11,517 bases of DNA from SIG469 sp964541215 (GCA_964541215.1 CAZIPP010000047.1:1-11517); one strand, 5' to 3'. Shown: positions 1 through 8,634, counted from the first letter of the stretch. The notes: a model not told the origin generated them from the letters alone. Program-made: numbers and translations.

Positions 1-19
1 GAACCGGGCTTTTTCTTTT
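1..19 (-). terminator. Probable rho-independent terminator of the ATPase operon, cut by the window edge
   Basis: Read on the minus strand, about 14 bases after the subunit D stop, there is AAAAAGCCCGGTTC. On the plus strand this is GAACCGGGCTTTTT, a GC-rich arm followed by a T run, which is the shape of one half of a hairpin terminator. The partner arm would lie left of position 1, so pairing cannot be confirmed. The position directly behind the last gene of the operon fits; the T run on the plus strand suggests it could also stop a convergent gene outside the window. Confidence 0.4.
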
Positions 20-33
20 GTGTTGTATGCATA

Positions 34-723
34 TCAATTATTGGCAGCTTCCTGCCTTTCGCGCCTTCGCTGCTCTGATTTTTCAAGCTGCTCGGCAAGC
101 ATCATGTCCTTCACTTTCATAAGGCGTGAAGTGTTTCCACGCTCGTTTTCTTCCAGTTTCATGGTGATATATTTGATGTTCGTCTGCATCTCCGGGATCA
201 TAATATATTCAAGAGCATTGACACGCCGGCGTGTCTTTTCTATCTCCCCTGCCAACAGCTGCACCGTTTTTTCCAGTTCTGCCAGCCGAAGCATCTTCTT
301 GAACACACCGGACAGAGCTTCCATCGCCACATCCAGTTCACCGGAGGTCTGCGCAAAACCATAGGGATAGATATCTGCCGGATCATTGTTGGTTGTTTTA
401 AAGGTGTACTGCGGAACATGGACACTCATGATATTTTTCATTGTCATTTCCGTTTCTACTGTCTGTTTTGGATATATCAAAGACTGCTCAAGCATCTCCG
501 GAGACATGACGGCAGAAGCCACCGTAAACGCAGCGTTGGCTCTTTGCAGGCTTTCCTCCACTTCAGCCCGAAGGCTGCGGCACAGACGCACAACATCCAA
601 AAACTGTTTCATCAGCTCGTCGCGCTTATCTTTCAACAGTTTCCAGCCTCGGGTGGCTGTTTTCAGTCTTGATTTCAGCCGTGCAAGCTCCATTCTTGTG
701 GGGTTGACTGTAGTTGTTGCCAT
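34..723 (-). CDS. atpD: V/A-type ATPase subunit D (central rotor shaft)
   Basis: Subunit D (NtpD in E. hirae) is the long coiled-coil rotor shaft that turns inside the A3B3 head and, with subunit F, passes torque to the C subunit and K ring. The 229-residue product is normal for the family. It opens with the family signature VNPTRMELARLKSRL (about residues 6-20) followed by KLLKDKRDELM, and its C-terminal helix carries ALEYIMIPEM and a charged stretch near residues 190-208; both ends form the antiparallel coiled coil. The ATG lies 3 bases past the subunit B stop, and its ribosome binding site (GGGGGAA) sits inside the end of the B gene, which suggests translational coupling. It is the last gene of the operon. 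Identification is secure by motif and by position. Confidence 0.96.
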   Translation of the reverse strand: MATTTVNPTRMELARLKSRLKTATRGWKLLKDKRDELMKQFLDVVRLCRSLRAEVEESLQRANAAFTVASAVMSPEMLEQSLIYPKQTVETEMTMKNIMSVHVPQYTFKTTNNDPADIYPYGFAQTSGELDVAMEALSGVFKKMLRLAELEKTVQLLAGEIEKTRRRVNALEYIMIPEMQTNIKYITMKLEENERGNTSRLMKVKDMMLAEQLEKSEQRRRERQEAANN

Positions 724-726
724 GGG

Positions 727-2103
727 CTATTCCCCCTTTGGCAGATACTTGTCGATATACTCCGACTTTATTCTTTTCAGTTCGCTTCTTGGAAGTATCT
801 TCAAAAGTTCCCATCCCAGATCCAGCGTTTCCTCAATGGTACGGTCAGTATCGTTTCCCTGATTTACATAGCGATTCTCAAACTCTGTAGCAAACTTTGC
901 GTACAGAAGATCAGTCTCTGACAGGGCAGATTCACCCAGGATCGTCATCAGCTCAGCAGCATCCTTGCCGGAGGAATAGGCTGCAAACAGCTGATTCATG
1001 GTGCCGCTGTGATCCTCACGGGTCTTTCCTTCACCGATACCCTTATCTTTCAATCGGGACAAGGACGGCAGCACATCGATGGGAGGCGTTATACCTTTGC
1101 GATACAATTCACGGGACAGAATGATCTGCCCCTCGGTGATATAACCCGTCAGGTCAGGGATAGGATGGGTCTTATCGTCCTCGGGCATTGTGAGAATAGG
1201 TATCATCGTGATAGATCCGGCTTTACCAATTCTCCGTCCGGCACGTTCATACATGGTCGCAAGGTCCGTATACAGATATCCAGGATAACCTCGGCGTCCC
1301 GGTACCTCCTTACGGGCAGCGCTGACCTCTCTAAGGGCTTCAGCATAGTTGGTGATGTCGGTTATAATGACCAGAACGTGCATGTCCTTTTCAAATGCCA
1401 GATACTCAGCAGCTGTAAGCGCCATTCTTGGAGTAGCGATTCGTTCAATTGCCGGGTCATTGGCCAGATTTGTAAACAGCACAGTACGATCAATGGCGCC
1501 GGTACGACGGAAATCCTGAATGAAGTATTCAGACTCTTCAAAGGTTATACCAACGGCTGCAAACACAACAGCAAAATTGGAATCGGAGCCAAGCACCTTC
1601 GCCTGCCGCGCGATCTGGGCAGCAAGGGCGGCATGAGGCAGACCTGAGCCGGAGAATATGGGCAGCTTCTGACCACGCACAAGAGTATTAAGTCCATCGA
1701 TTGCCGAAACACCTGTCTGAATAAACTCGTTGGGATAATCCCGGGCTGCGGGATTCATGGGCAAGCCGTTGATGTCCATATAAGCCTCAGGCAGAATATC
1801 GGGACCTCCGTCGATGGGGTTTCCCATGCCGTCGAAGACTCTGCCCAGCATATCTCCTGACACTCCAAGGCGCAGACTGTGACCAAGAAAACGCACCTTA
1901 CTCTTTGCCAGATTGATACCTGCCGAGCTGTCGAACAGCTGGACAAGCGCGTCAGTTCCTTCAATTTCCAGCACTTTACAGCGGCGTGTCTCACCATTAG
2001 GAAGCTCTATCTCTCCCAGCTCATCGTAGGCAACTCCTTCAACGCCCTTAACCAGCATCAGAGGACCGGAAACCTCAGAAATAGTTCTATACTCTTTTAT
2101 CAT
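727..2103 (-). CDS. atpB: V/A-type ATPase subunit B (regulatory head subunit)
   Basis: Subunit B (NtpB) alternates with subunit A in the hexameric head and does not hydrolyse ATP itself. The product has 458 residues, the usual length. In place of a Walker A it has the degenerate loop SGSGLPHA (151-158), with no P-loop lysine, as expected for B subunits. R350, in the segment PSLSRLKDKG, is at the position of the arginine finger that reaches into the neighbouring A-subunit site. An N-terminal beta-barrel (about 1-75), nucleotide-binding fold and C-terminal helical domain follow in order. Its ATG overlaps the subunit A stop in an ATGA junction, so translation is probably coupled and A:B output matched. 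Variation is minor: the residue after PH is A, where other B subunits often have N or K. Confidence 0.97.
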   Translation of the reverse strand: MIKEYRTISEVSGPLMLVKGVEGVAYDELGEIELPNGETRRCKVLEIEGTDALVQLFDSSAGINLAKSKVRFLGHSLRLGVSGDMLGRVFDGMGNPIDGGPDILPEAYMDINGLPMNPAARDYPNEFIQTGVSAIDGLNTLVRGQKLPIFSGSGLPHAALAAQIARQAKVLGSDSNFAVVFAAVGITFEESEYFIQDFRRTGAIDRTVLFTNLANDPAIERIATPRMALTAAEYLAFEKDMHVLVIITDITNYAEALREVSAARKEVPGRRGYPGYLYTDLATMYERAGRRIGKAGSITMIPILTMPEDDKTHPIPDLTGYITEGQIILSRELYRKGITPPIDVLPSLSRLKDKGIGEGKTREDHSGTMNQLFAAYSSGKDAAELMTILGESALSETDLLYAKFATEFENRYVNQGNDTDRTIEETLDLGWELLKILPRSELKRIKSEYIDKYLPKGE

Positions 2104-3878
2104 AGCTCTGTCACACCTGCCTTCTGACGAATCACATTTATGCTGCTTTCCATGCTTGCGACGATATCCGCATACTCGGCAGGATATTCCTCCACAGGTA
2201 CACTTTTTGCTCTGCCAATGCGCTCACGCTGAGGTATATCCAGCAGAGGCTGCAGCTCGACGCCTTCGGACAGTGCTTTTCGGCACATCTCATCGTAGGA
2301 TTTTATCATGCTCAGCAGTCTGAACTGACGATCAAAGGATGAATACCAGTCGATATCTGTAAAGGAATTCTGCTGCAAAAAATCTTCCCGTATCATCTTT
2401 GCCGTTTCAAGAGTAAGTCGGTCGCCGGAACTCAAAGAGTCCTTGCCCACAAGCTTTACTATCTCCTCAAGGGAGGATTCTTCCTGAAGCACCAGCATTG
2501 CCCAGTCGCGGTTGGTCATAAAGTCCCGGTCAACGTTTTCTGAAAACCATGCTCTAAGAGTGTCTGTATACAGGCTGTAGCTGTTGAGCCAGTTGATAGC
2601 CGGAAAATGACGGGCATAGGCAAGAGAACTGTCCAGCCCCCAAAACACCTTGACAATGCGCATGGTCGCCTGAGAAACAGGTTCGGAGGTATCTCCGCCG
2701 GGAGGTGAAACCGCGCCAATGGCAGTCAGTGATCCCAGCCGCTCCTCGCTGCCAAGGCAGCTTACACAGCCCGCACGTTCATAGAACTGTGCCAGACGTG
2801 ATGCCAGATATGCGGGGTAACCTTCTTCACCGGGCATTTCTTCCAATCGTCCGGACATCTCTCGCAGCGCCTCTGCCCAACGGGAAGTGGAGTCCGCAAT
2901 TACAGCCACATCGTAGCCCATGTCACGGAAATACTCAGCGATGGTGATACCGGTGTATATCGACGCTTCACGGGCAGCAACCGGCATATCGGAAGTATTG
3001 GCGATAAGCACTGTACGCTTCATGATAGAATCTCCGGTGCGGGGATCCACCAGCTCCGGAAATTCTCGCAAAACATCAGTCATCTCGTTTCCACGTTCAC
3101 CGCAGCCAATGTAAACCACCAGATCAACATCGGACCACTTGGCCAGCTGATGCTGGATAACGGTCTTGCCGCTGCCGAAGGGACCCGGTACACAGGCAGT
3201 TCCGCCTTTTGCCACAGGGAACATGGTATCTATTATTCTCTGACCGGAGCATAGCGGTACGTCAGGGGATATCTTTTTCTTATACGGTCTGCCGCTTCGG
3301 ACACCCCATTTCTGCATCATGGTAAGATTTCTTATCTCGCCTTTGTCTGTCTTGACAACGCAGACGGTTTCCTCAACGGTAAATTCGCCGCTGATGATGG
3401 ACTCAACAATACCCTCTACACCTTTGGGCACCATAATTCGATGCTCAAGAGCCGTGGTCTCCTGAACAACACCTATTATATCGCCGGGTACTACCCGCTG
3501 ACCCGGCTGCATCTTAGGCTCAAAAAGCCATTTTTTCTCCCGGTCAATGGAAGGAACGTCGATGCCTCTTGAAATGGTATGTCCGGTAAGCGCCATTATC
3601 TTTTCAAGCGGACGCTGGATACCGTCGTAGATCATTTCTATCATGCCCGGTCCCAGCTCAACGGACAGCTGTTCACCGGAAGTCTCAACCTCCGCACCGG
3701 GTGCAAGACCTGATGTTTCTTCATATACCTGAATGGAGGCCGCATCGCCTCTCATCTCGATCACTTCACCGATAAGTCGATGAGGACCTACATATACAAC
3801 GTCGAACATATTGGCTTCGGCCAGACCCTCTGCTACTACAAGAGGTCCCGAAACCTTAATGACCCTGCCTTTTGACAT
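2100..3878 (-). CDS. atpA: V/A-type ATPase subunit A (catalytic)
   Basis: Subunit A (NtpA) is the ATP-hydrolysing subunit of the head in the cytoplasm. The product has 592 residues, matching the family, which is longer than F-type beta because of an inserted bulge domain near residues 115-190. Visible motifs are the N-terminal barrel starting GRVIKVSGPLV, the Walker A loop GPFGSGKT (232-239, with K238), GERGNEM (260-266, where E261 is the expected catalytic glutamate), and DSTSRWAEALRE (329-340) followed by MPGEEGYPAYL. All catalytic residues are present, so the enzyme should be active. The ATG is preceded by AAGGA at 8 bases spacing and lies 18 bases after the subunit F stop. The 3' end overlaps the start of subunit B by 4 bases. 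Confidence 0.98.
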   Translation of the reverse strand: MSKGRVIKVSGPLVVAEGLAEANMFDVVYVGPHRLIGEVIEMRGDAASIQVYEETSGLAPGAEVETSGEQLSVELGPGMIEMIYDGIQRPLEKIMALTGHTISRGIDVPSIDREKKWLFEPKMQPGQRVVPGDIIGVVQETTALEHRIMVPKGVEGIVESIISGEFTVEETVCVVKTDKGEIRNLTMMQKWGVRSGRPYKKKISPDVPLCSGQRIIDTMFPVAKGGTACVPGPFGSGKTVIQHQLAKWSDVDLVVYIGCGERGNEMTDVLREFPELVDPRTGDSIMKRTVLIANTSDMPVAAREASIYTGITIAEYFRDMGYDVAVIADSTSRWAEALREMSGRLEEMPGEEGYPAYLASRLAQFYERAGCVSCLGSEERLGSLTAIGAVSPPGGDTSEPVSQATMRIVKVFWGLDSSLAYARHFPAINWLNSYSLYTDTLRAWFSENVDRDFMTNRDWAMLVLQEESSLEEIVKLVGKDSLSSGDRLTLETAKMIREDFLQQNSFTDIDWYSSFDRQFRLLSMIKSYDEMCRKALSEGVELQPLLDIPQRERIGRAKSVPVEEYPAEYADIVASMESSINVIRQKAGVTEL

Positions 3879-3896
3879 AGGATCAGTCCTTTCTTA

Positions 3897-4205
3897 CTAA
3901 ATGATATCTGCGCCTACTGCCCGCTCCACATAGTCCTTCAAAGCTGCCATGGCTGTGCCTCGGCTGCCTTCCTTACCGGGTATCAGTATCAATGCAGGCT
4001 TTACGCAATCGGAATATTTCTTTACTTCCTCGGCCAGTGACTCGGCACAGGCTTCGGTGATGTAAATTATTGCATAGTCCTGACGAGCCATTTCCGTAAG
4101 GCTTCGTCGGGCATCTTCAACACTTTCGGGAATAACTGTCTCAAGACCAAGCGCCTTAAATCCCAGTACGCTTTCCCTGTCGCCCATTACGGCTATTTTA
4201 TACAT
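3897..4205 (-). CDS. atpF: V/A-type ATPase subunit F (central stalk)
   Basis: Subunit F (called NtpG in E. hirae) binds the lower part of subunit D in the central stalk. The roughly 102-residue product begins MYKIAVMGDRESVLGFKALG, the typical opening of this Rossmann-like small subunit (family pattern KIAVIGD..SVLGFK). The later segments YAIIYITE and PALILIPG are two further beta strands of the fold. I chose the ATG at 4205 because it matches the family N terminus; it overlaps the end of the subunit C gene by 8 bases. A GTG at 4214 in the same frame would add three residues and has a better-spaced AAAGG upstream, so it is a real alternative. The gene ends 18 bases before subunit A. Confidence 0.94.
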   Translation of the reverse strand: MYKIAVMGDRESVLGFKALGLETVIPESVEDARRSLTEMARQDYAIIYITEACAESLAEEVKKYSDCVKPALILIPGKEGSRGTAMAALKDYVERAVGADII

Positions 4206-5172
4206 AACTGTCACGCAGCCTTTCCCTGATCTCGTCAGCGGATATACCGGCAGCTTTTCCTGTTACTATCGTCCTTATAGCTGTAAACTCAGTCTCTTTG
4301 GCGGCCAGGAACGATACAAGAACACTGTCTCCAAAGGGTACCATTTTCGCAGATGAAAGATAATTCGTCAGTGCATTGTCGCATTCCCTTTCAAAAACGG
4401 TAATTGACCCCTTCCCCAATGAAGCCGGAGCTTTCAAGTTGTCAGACGAAAAAACCTCATCAGCATCTTTACCAAGGGTAAATAACGACAGTATATTTTC
4501 CTTATCGATACTTCCACCATCTACAAGCGCAAAGCGCAAAAGGTCAGCACCCTTTCCTATTCGGCGAACACGAACATAGCAGCGCAGATTTGCAATGTCT
4601 GCCATAAGGCGGAAATAGCCCATAAGGAACTGGCTGCCGCTGCTTTCTGCCGCAGTTGCCATAGCTTTGTAACACCAACGATCAAGGGTAAGATCAAAGA
4701 GCTGGCTGTTGCCCGATGCTGACAAAACTTCAGAGGAATCTTCCGCAGCAAGAGCCATATCATCAGGCAGCAGCTTGTATTCGCCCAGTACAATGGCATC
4801 TGCCAGTTTCTTTGCTTCCACCCGTCCTGAATCTGAAAGCAGTCTTTGATACTCCACACCAAGCGCTCGGCATTTCATTATCGTTTTCAGGTTGTGGTAG
4901 TCGTATCTTATCCTGAAATAGTCAACTATGCGTGTCACCTGCTCAGAATCTCCAAACTCACGGTACAGAGCGTTACGCTGATCCGCAAGCATAGCTTCCA
5001 ACCCTTGCTCAGTCGTTTCAGGATATCCACATTCCGCAAGCACCTTCAGCGCTGCATCTGCCGATCTTGCATCCAGCATACGTTCCCGACGTTCTTTTGT
5101 AAGAAGGCGGTTCTCCATTGCATGGATGCGGGCAGAGATAAATAAATAATCGTTATCGTTTACTCGGGGCAC
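4198..5172 (-). CDS. atpC: V/A-type ATPase subunit C (socket between shaft and ring)
   Basis: Subunit C (NtpC, related to eukaryotic V0 subunit d/AC39) is a funnel-shaped helical protein that sits on the membrane ring and receives the D/F shaft. The product has 324 residues, close to the family norm. It starts with NDYLFISARIHAMENRLL, the recognisable N-terminal helix of the family, and contains VDYFRIRYDYHNLKTIMK near residues 83-100, a conserved helical repeat segment. The sequence is soluble and helical throughout, with no membrane segment. The start is GTG, with AGGGGGA at about 7 bases upstream; the nearby ATG is out of frame. It lies 17 bases after subunit E, and its last codons overlap the start of subunit F. 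Confidence 0.94.
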   Translation of the reverse strand: MPRVNDNDYLFISARIHAMENRLLTKERRERMLDARSADAALKVLAECGYPETTEQGLEAMLADQRNALYREFGDSEQVTRIVDYFRIRYDYHNLKTIMKCRALGVEYQRLLSDSGRVEAKKLADAIVLGEYKLLPDDMALAAEDSSEVLSASGNSQLFDLTLDRWCYKAMATAAESSGSQFLMGYFRLMADIANLRCYVRVRRIGKGADLLRFALVDGGSIDKENILSLFTLGKDADEVFSSDNLKAPASLGKGSITVFERECDNALTNYLSSAKMVPFGDSVLVSFLAAKETEFTAIRTIVTGKAAGISADEIRERLRDSYV

Positions 5173-5189
5173 TATGCATTCCCCCTGTC

Positions 5190-5783
5190 TCAGTCAAACA
5201 GAATTTTCGCAGCTTCAACAGCGCTTGATTCCCGCTGTGCGGAAACCAGCGTCTCAAAGGTGCAGTTGGTTTCTATGTTTCCGGAAGACAAATACAACCC
5301 TCCCCGGATATCTCTTGTCTCCTCCGCCAGAGTAAGCTCTGACTTTTTTCCTGAAGATGACAGCAATTTATTAGCTGCCAACACCACTGCACTGCCTATC
5401 TGCTGCCTGTCGGTCTTGTTCATTATCACCCGCTCTGTGCCGGACTCGGAAGCCATGAAAGCAAGCTTTGCCATTATCTCCACTTTGTCGGGATGACTGC
5501 ATAACTTGTCGAGTGCAAGTTCAAATGCTTTATCGAGCATTTTCTGTCTGGAGGCAAGGAGCATCCTTTTGCTCTCAGACTCAGCAGCGGCAGCCAGCCT
5601 TGCGCTTTGCTCCGAAGCAGCCTTTTCCCCGGACCGGAGCAGCTGCGAGCTTTCAAGCTCAGCGACCTGCTTCTGCTCATTCAGCACAGACTCTGCCTGC
5701 CGCTCGGCGCGCGCAATTATCTCAGCAGCTTCCGCCTCGCTGTCGGTCAGAATACGGGCAGTTATCTTTTCAATTCCATTCAT
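5190..5783 (-). CDS. atpE: V/A-type ATPase subunit E (peripheral stalk)
   Basis: Subunit E (NtpE) pairs with the small coiled-coil subunit to form the peripheral stalks that hold the A3B3 head still against the rotor. The 197-residue product is standard length. Residues about 10-90 are rich in Ala, Glu, Gln, Ser and Arg with no proline, which fits the long coiled coil. The C-terminal globular domain ends with GGLYLSSGNIETN (161-173) and TFETLVSAQR, the conserved beta-hairpin region that contacts the head. The start ATG has GAAGG at about 9 bases and lies 20 bases after the K subunit stop. The N-terminal half is poorly conserved in general, so identity rests on the C terminus and on gene order. 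Confidence 0.93.
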   Translation of the reverse strand: MNGIEKITARILTDSEAEAAEIIARAERQAESVLNEQKQVAELESSQLLRSGEKAASEQSARLAAAAESESKRMLLASRQKMLDKAFELALDKLCSHPDKVEIMAKLAFMASESGTERVIMNKTDRQQIGSAVVLAANKLLSSSGKKSELTLAEETRDIRGGLYLSSGNIETNCTFETLVSAQRESSAVEAAKILFD

Positions 5784-5803
5784 AAGCTCAAACCTTCTTC
5801 GCC

Positions 5804-6289
5804 TTACCGGACGTTGATGAGCATCAGGAAGGATGCCAACAGTGAAAGGATGGCATAGAATTCAACTGTGATACACAGGATCATACCTTTTGCCCAATCA
5901 TCAGGCTTCTTTGCAAGAATATTGATGGAGGATACTGCAACACGTCCCTGGAATATGGCAGAGACCCAGCCGCCCAAAGCCATGGGGATACATGCTACAA
6001 AATAACGGACTCCCTCCGCCACGCTCAGATCAAAAGCGCTGCCATCCAGTATGCCCATCTGAAGCATTGCAAAGAACCATATAACCAGTCCGTACAAGCC
6101 CTGAGTGCCGGGGATGACCTGCAGCACCATAACTTTACCAAACTTTGAAGGGTCTTCACAAAGCAAGCCTGCGCCTGCTTCACCTGCCATACCGGTACCC
6201 TTAGCACTTCCGATACCGCTGAGTACAGCTGCCAATGCACCGCCCAGCATACCGATAGCCATTCCTCCGATGCTGTTTAAGAACTCCAT
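5804..6289 (-). CDS. atpK: V/A-type ATPase subunit K (membrane rotor ring), predicted Na+-binding
   Basis: Subunit K (NtpK) is the proteolipid that forms the ion-carrying ring. The 161-residue product is the duplicated, four-helix form: helices near 10-30, 53-78, 95-120 and 135-158. The loop after helix 1 has GSAKGTGMAGEA and the one after helix 3 has AKKP, as in E. hirae NtpK. The ion site is complete by comparison with E. hirae: T62 and Q63 in PGTQGLYG, Y66, Q114 in the third helix, and E143 in VEFYAIL. These correspond to T64, Q65, Y68, Q110 and E139 there, which coordinate Na+. Only the second hairpin carries the acidic residue, as in other V-type double hairpins. The ribosome binding site AAAGGAG is strong, fitting the high copy number needed for a ring. 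Confidence 0.96.
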   Translation of the reverse strand: MEFLNSIGGMAIGMLGGALAAVLSGIGSAKGTGMAGEAGAGLLCEDPSKFGKVMVLQVIPGTQGLYGLVIWFFAMLQMGILDGSAFDLSVAEGVRYFVACIPMALGGWVSAIFQGRVAVSSINILAKKPDDWAKGMILCITVEFYAILSLLASFLMLINVR

Positions 6290-6304
6290 AGATCATTCTC
6301 CTTT

Positions 6305-8233
6305 TCAGTCAATAATTTGATGGTATTTTGCTTTAATGTTAAGCGGCTTGAAAGGTCTGCCGCCGTCTTTATAGAATTTTCCGAAATATTCGAGACACTG
6401 CAGCCGCAAATTGTGGACAAAACAACCCAAAAGGTTCAGCCCAAAGTTAAGCGCATGACCAAGAGCGAATATAACGAAAAACGCAATGATATTTCCGGGC
6501 ATGGCTGCCAGAGTATTGAACACCTGCGCAATAACACTGCCCGCCAGCATGAGTGCCATGAGTCTGGAGTATGACAGTATATCTCCAAAATAACCCGTCA
6601 CATCATACAAGCTGGATATTCCGCCGACAAGTTTACCTATCAAGGTTGGTTTGCTTCTTCCCTGAGTCAGCACAAGCGCCAGCACACCGGCAATGGCTAC
6701 CCACCACACACCGGTTAATGCTCCTACACCTATGCCGATAAACAGCAGCCACCAGGATCCCTGATCCATGACAGCATCCCAAAAATGACCGTCTCGCGTA
6801 GTCATAACGAATTTGATTATCATGCCGGCGATTATCTGAATAAAGCCCAGAGCCATGGCTCCTACCAGAACGTACAGCGTATCATTCAGCGGATCAAACA
6901 GCTTTGGAAGTCCCGTAAACGCAGTATCAGGGTCAAGCATCTTTGCCAGCTGATATGGCGCATCGCCAAAGAAACCGCCTGTAAGCGCACCCATAATGAA
7001 TGTGGGAATACCGCAAAGGAACATAAGATCAAAAAGGTTTTTCATGGTACCTGTAGGTTTTGCCTTTTTATTGACAAAAAGCGACACAGCCACCATGATA
7101 ATGCCATAACCCATATCGGCAAACATTATGCCGTAAAAAAGGCAGAAGAACGGCATCATCAGCGGGTTAGGGTCAATGCCATCGTAGGCAGGAAGACTGT
7201 ACATCTCCGTTACCATATTCAGTGGTGCGGTCAGCTTGCCGTTTCGCAGCTGAACAGGTACATCGTCTCCTTCTTCCGGGTCTGACAACTCCCATGCACA
7301 TAAGAACTGACCCAAAACATCGCTCAATTTGTCCAGCTCAGGTTCAGCTGCCCAGCCTTCAAGGTAAAATGTTTTATCCGTGTCCAGCAGATTCTCTTCG
7401 GCAGACTCGCGGTTCAAATCCTGAGCAAGTCTGTCAGCGGCAATTTTCAGCGCATCCCTGTACTGTCCCATTGATCTTATCTCTTCTGCCAGCTGCTGTC
7501 TCTGCTGTCGAGTCTGCGCAATCTGAGCTTCTATTTTTGCAATATTTTCCTTTGCCGTTCCGGTCACTCCGCGCAATGCTGATGCGGACCATCCATAGGA
7601 ACGCAAAGAAGTGATTGCGGCATCATTCACTGTCTTGTGGCATATCAGCAAAAGATAATACTGTTCTCTGTCCTCTGATGCCAAAATCAGCTCCGATTCC
7701 GGCGCTGTCTCACTCAGTGATAAACGTGCTTCATCCAGTGATATGGAAGATGGGCACACTCCAAAGTGAACGCTGACATTCTTAGTTGACTCAAATTCCA
7801 GCGGAATATCTATGCTCTGCCACGGCTTTAGAGACACAAGCATTGATTCCTGCCTGCTTATCGTGCTGTCGGCAGCTTTGAGCTTTGCAGCCAGATCATT
7901 TACCAGCTCAGCATACTCCATAGCTTTTTGCAGCTGATCGTCAGAAAAAAGAGTCTTTTGAGACAAAGATGGTTTAGGCGCGAGAATGGGAGATCTCACC
8001 GGCGACCATGCATTGAGCGTAGATATGGCAGCATTTACCTGCTGAAGCTCCAGCTTCCTTTCCGGAGCTGAAGAAGCACTCATCACAACCATATCAGCCC
8101 AGTCGGGATCAACCAGTTTATTCTCCTGTGCGGTGATTTCCACACATCCCAACCGTTGAAGCCGTTTTAAAAGCTGCTTTTTGTCATCCTCAAAGCCGAT
8201 GAGCCGCAGCTTTTTCATTTTTACAATCGACAT
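6305..8233 (-). CDS. atpI: V/A-type ATPase subunit I (membrane stator, a-type subunit)
   Basis: Subunit I (NtpI, related to eukaryotic Vph1/a) anchors the peripheral stalks and provides the two ion half-channels beside the K ring. The product has 642 residues. About 1-350 form the cytoplasmic arm, with coiled-coil stretches near 98-133 and 228-275. From about 357 the membrane domain begins with PFFCLFYGIMFADMGYG, followed by hydrophobic segments near 400-423, 452-477, 494-523 and 551-610. Two arginines expected to face the ring are present: R557 in DILSYSRLMAL and R610 in HNLRLQCLEYF, matching the conserved pair of the family. Its ATG overlaps the stop of the preceding gene by one base (TGATG). 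An ATG five codons later is possible but lacks a ribosome binding site. Confidence 0.96.
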   Translation of the reverse strand: MSIVKMKKLRLIGFEDDKKQLLKRLQRLGCVEITAQENKLVDPDWADMVVMSASSAPERKLELQQVNAAISTLNAWSPVRSPILAPKPSLSQKTLFSDDQLQKAMEYAELVNDLAAKLKAADSTISRQESMLVSLKPWQSIDIPLEFESTKNVSVHFGVCPSSISLDEARLSLSETAPESELILASEDREQYYLLLICHKTVNDAAITSLRSYGWSASALRGVTGTAKENIAKIEAQIAQTRQQRQQLAEEIRSMGQYRDALKIAADRLAQDLNRESAEENLLDTDKTFYLEGWAAEPELDKLSDVLGQFLCAWELSDPEEGDDVPVQLRNGKLTAPLNMVTEMYSLPAYDGIDPNPLMMPFFCLFYGIMFADMGYGIIMVAVSLFVNKKAKPTGTMKNLFDLMFLCGIPTFIMGALTGGFFGDAPYQLAKMLDPDTAFTGLPKLFDPLNDTLYVLVGAMALGFIQIIAGMIIKFVMTTRDGHFWDAVMDQGSWWLLFIGIGVGALTGVWWVAIAGVLALVLTQGRSKPTLIGKLVGGISSLYDVTGYFGDILSYSRLMALMLAGSVIAQVFNTLAAMPGNIIAFFVIFALGHALNFGLNLLGCFVHNLRLQCLEYFGKFYKDGGRPFKPLNIKAKYHQIID

Positions 8234-8547
8234 CAGCCCTTCACTATCCTTTCGACAATGAGTTCCGCAGCAGCTTCGAGCCGCAAATGAGCTTTTTCTT
8301 CTGCGGCTTCACATTCAGAAGCAGTTCTTTTTAGCACTGCCTGCCTATTGATCTCAGACTGCTTTGCGCTTTCTTCCAGCATCCGCTTGTTCTCTGCCAA
8401 AGCCTGCTGACGGTATTGCTCTGCCAGATTTCTGCCTTTGGTCGCTGCCTCACTTATAGTTGTTCTGGCATAGGCTCTTGCACGTTCCAGCTGTTCATTG
8501 GCTTTTTCTTCTGCGTCAGTTACGAGCCTTATGGATTCCAGCGACAT
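8233..8547 (-). CDS. Small V/A-type ATPase peripheral-stalk coiled-coil subunit (H/G type)
   Basis: This is the first gene of the operon. The product, about 104 residues, is almost entirely a charged Ala/Glu/Arg/Gln helix with no membrane segment, for example TDAEEKANEQLERARAYA near the N terminus and CEAAEEKAHLRLEAAAEL near the end. This fits the partner of subunit E in the peripheral stalk (subunit H in archaea, G in Thermus, NtpF in E. hirae). Naming differs between systems, so no symbol is given. I chose the ATG at 8547 because AAGGCGGTG lies 7 bases upstream; the ATG at 8550 is nearly equal, while an ATG at 8565 is itself part of the lead-in to that site and is unlikely. Low sequence complexity means that function is inferred chiefly from position and coiled-coil character. 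Confidence 0.88.
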   Translation of the reverse strand: MSLESIRLVTDAEEKANEQLERARAYARTTISEAATKGRNLAEQYRQQALAENKRMLEESAKQSEINRQAVLKRTASECEAAEEKAHLRLEAAAELIVERIVKG

Positions 8548-8552
8548 CATAT

Positions 8553-8561
8553 CACCGCCTT
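8553..8561 (-). promoter_or_regulatory. Ribosome binding site deciding the start of the first ATPase gene
   Basis: On the minus strand AAGGCGGTG differs by one base from the full anti-SD complement AAGGAGGTG. It lies within codons of the longest possible reading frame (from 8565), which argues that translation starts after it, at 8547 or 8550. Confidence 0.6.
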
Positions 8562-8605
8562 TCATAATTATTTTGCAATTTTGATTGTTGAATATTTCAT
8601 TTTCT

Positions 8606-8634
8606 AGTATATACCATTAGAAATCAAAAATAAA
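8606..8634 (-). promoter_or_regulatory. Candidate sigma-A promoter of the ATPase operon
   Basis: On the minus strand a -10 like TATACT (8611-8606) is preceded, after 17 bases, by TTTATT (8634-8629), a weak -35. The surroundings are very AT-rich. Transcription would start near 8599, giving a leader of about 50 bases before the first ATPase gene. The -10 is good and the -35 poor, so this is a candidate only; no other clear promoter was found in this gap. Confidence 0.45.

Noticed and set aside
1009..1647. Plus-strand open frame of 212 codons
   Set aside because: It is the antisense shadow of the conserved subunit B gene, with low-complexity translation and no family resemblance.
2100..3878. 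Intein or other insertion in the catalytic subunit A gene, as known in some V-ATPases
   Set aside because: The P-loop region is uninterrupted and the product is the normal 592 residues.
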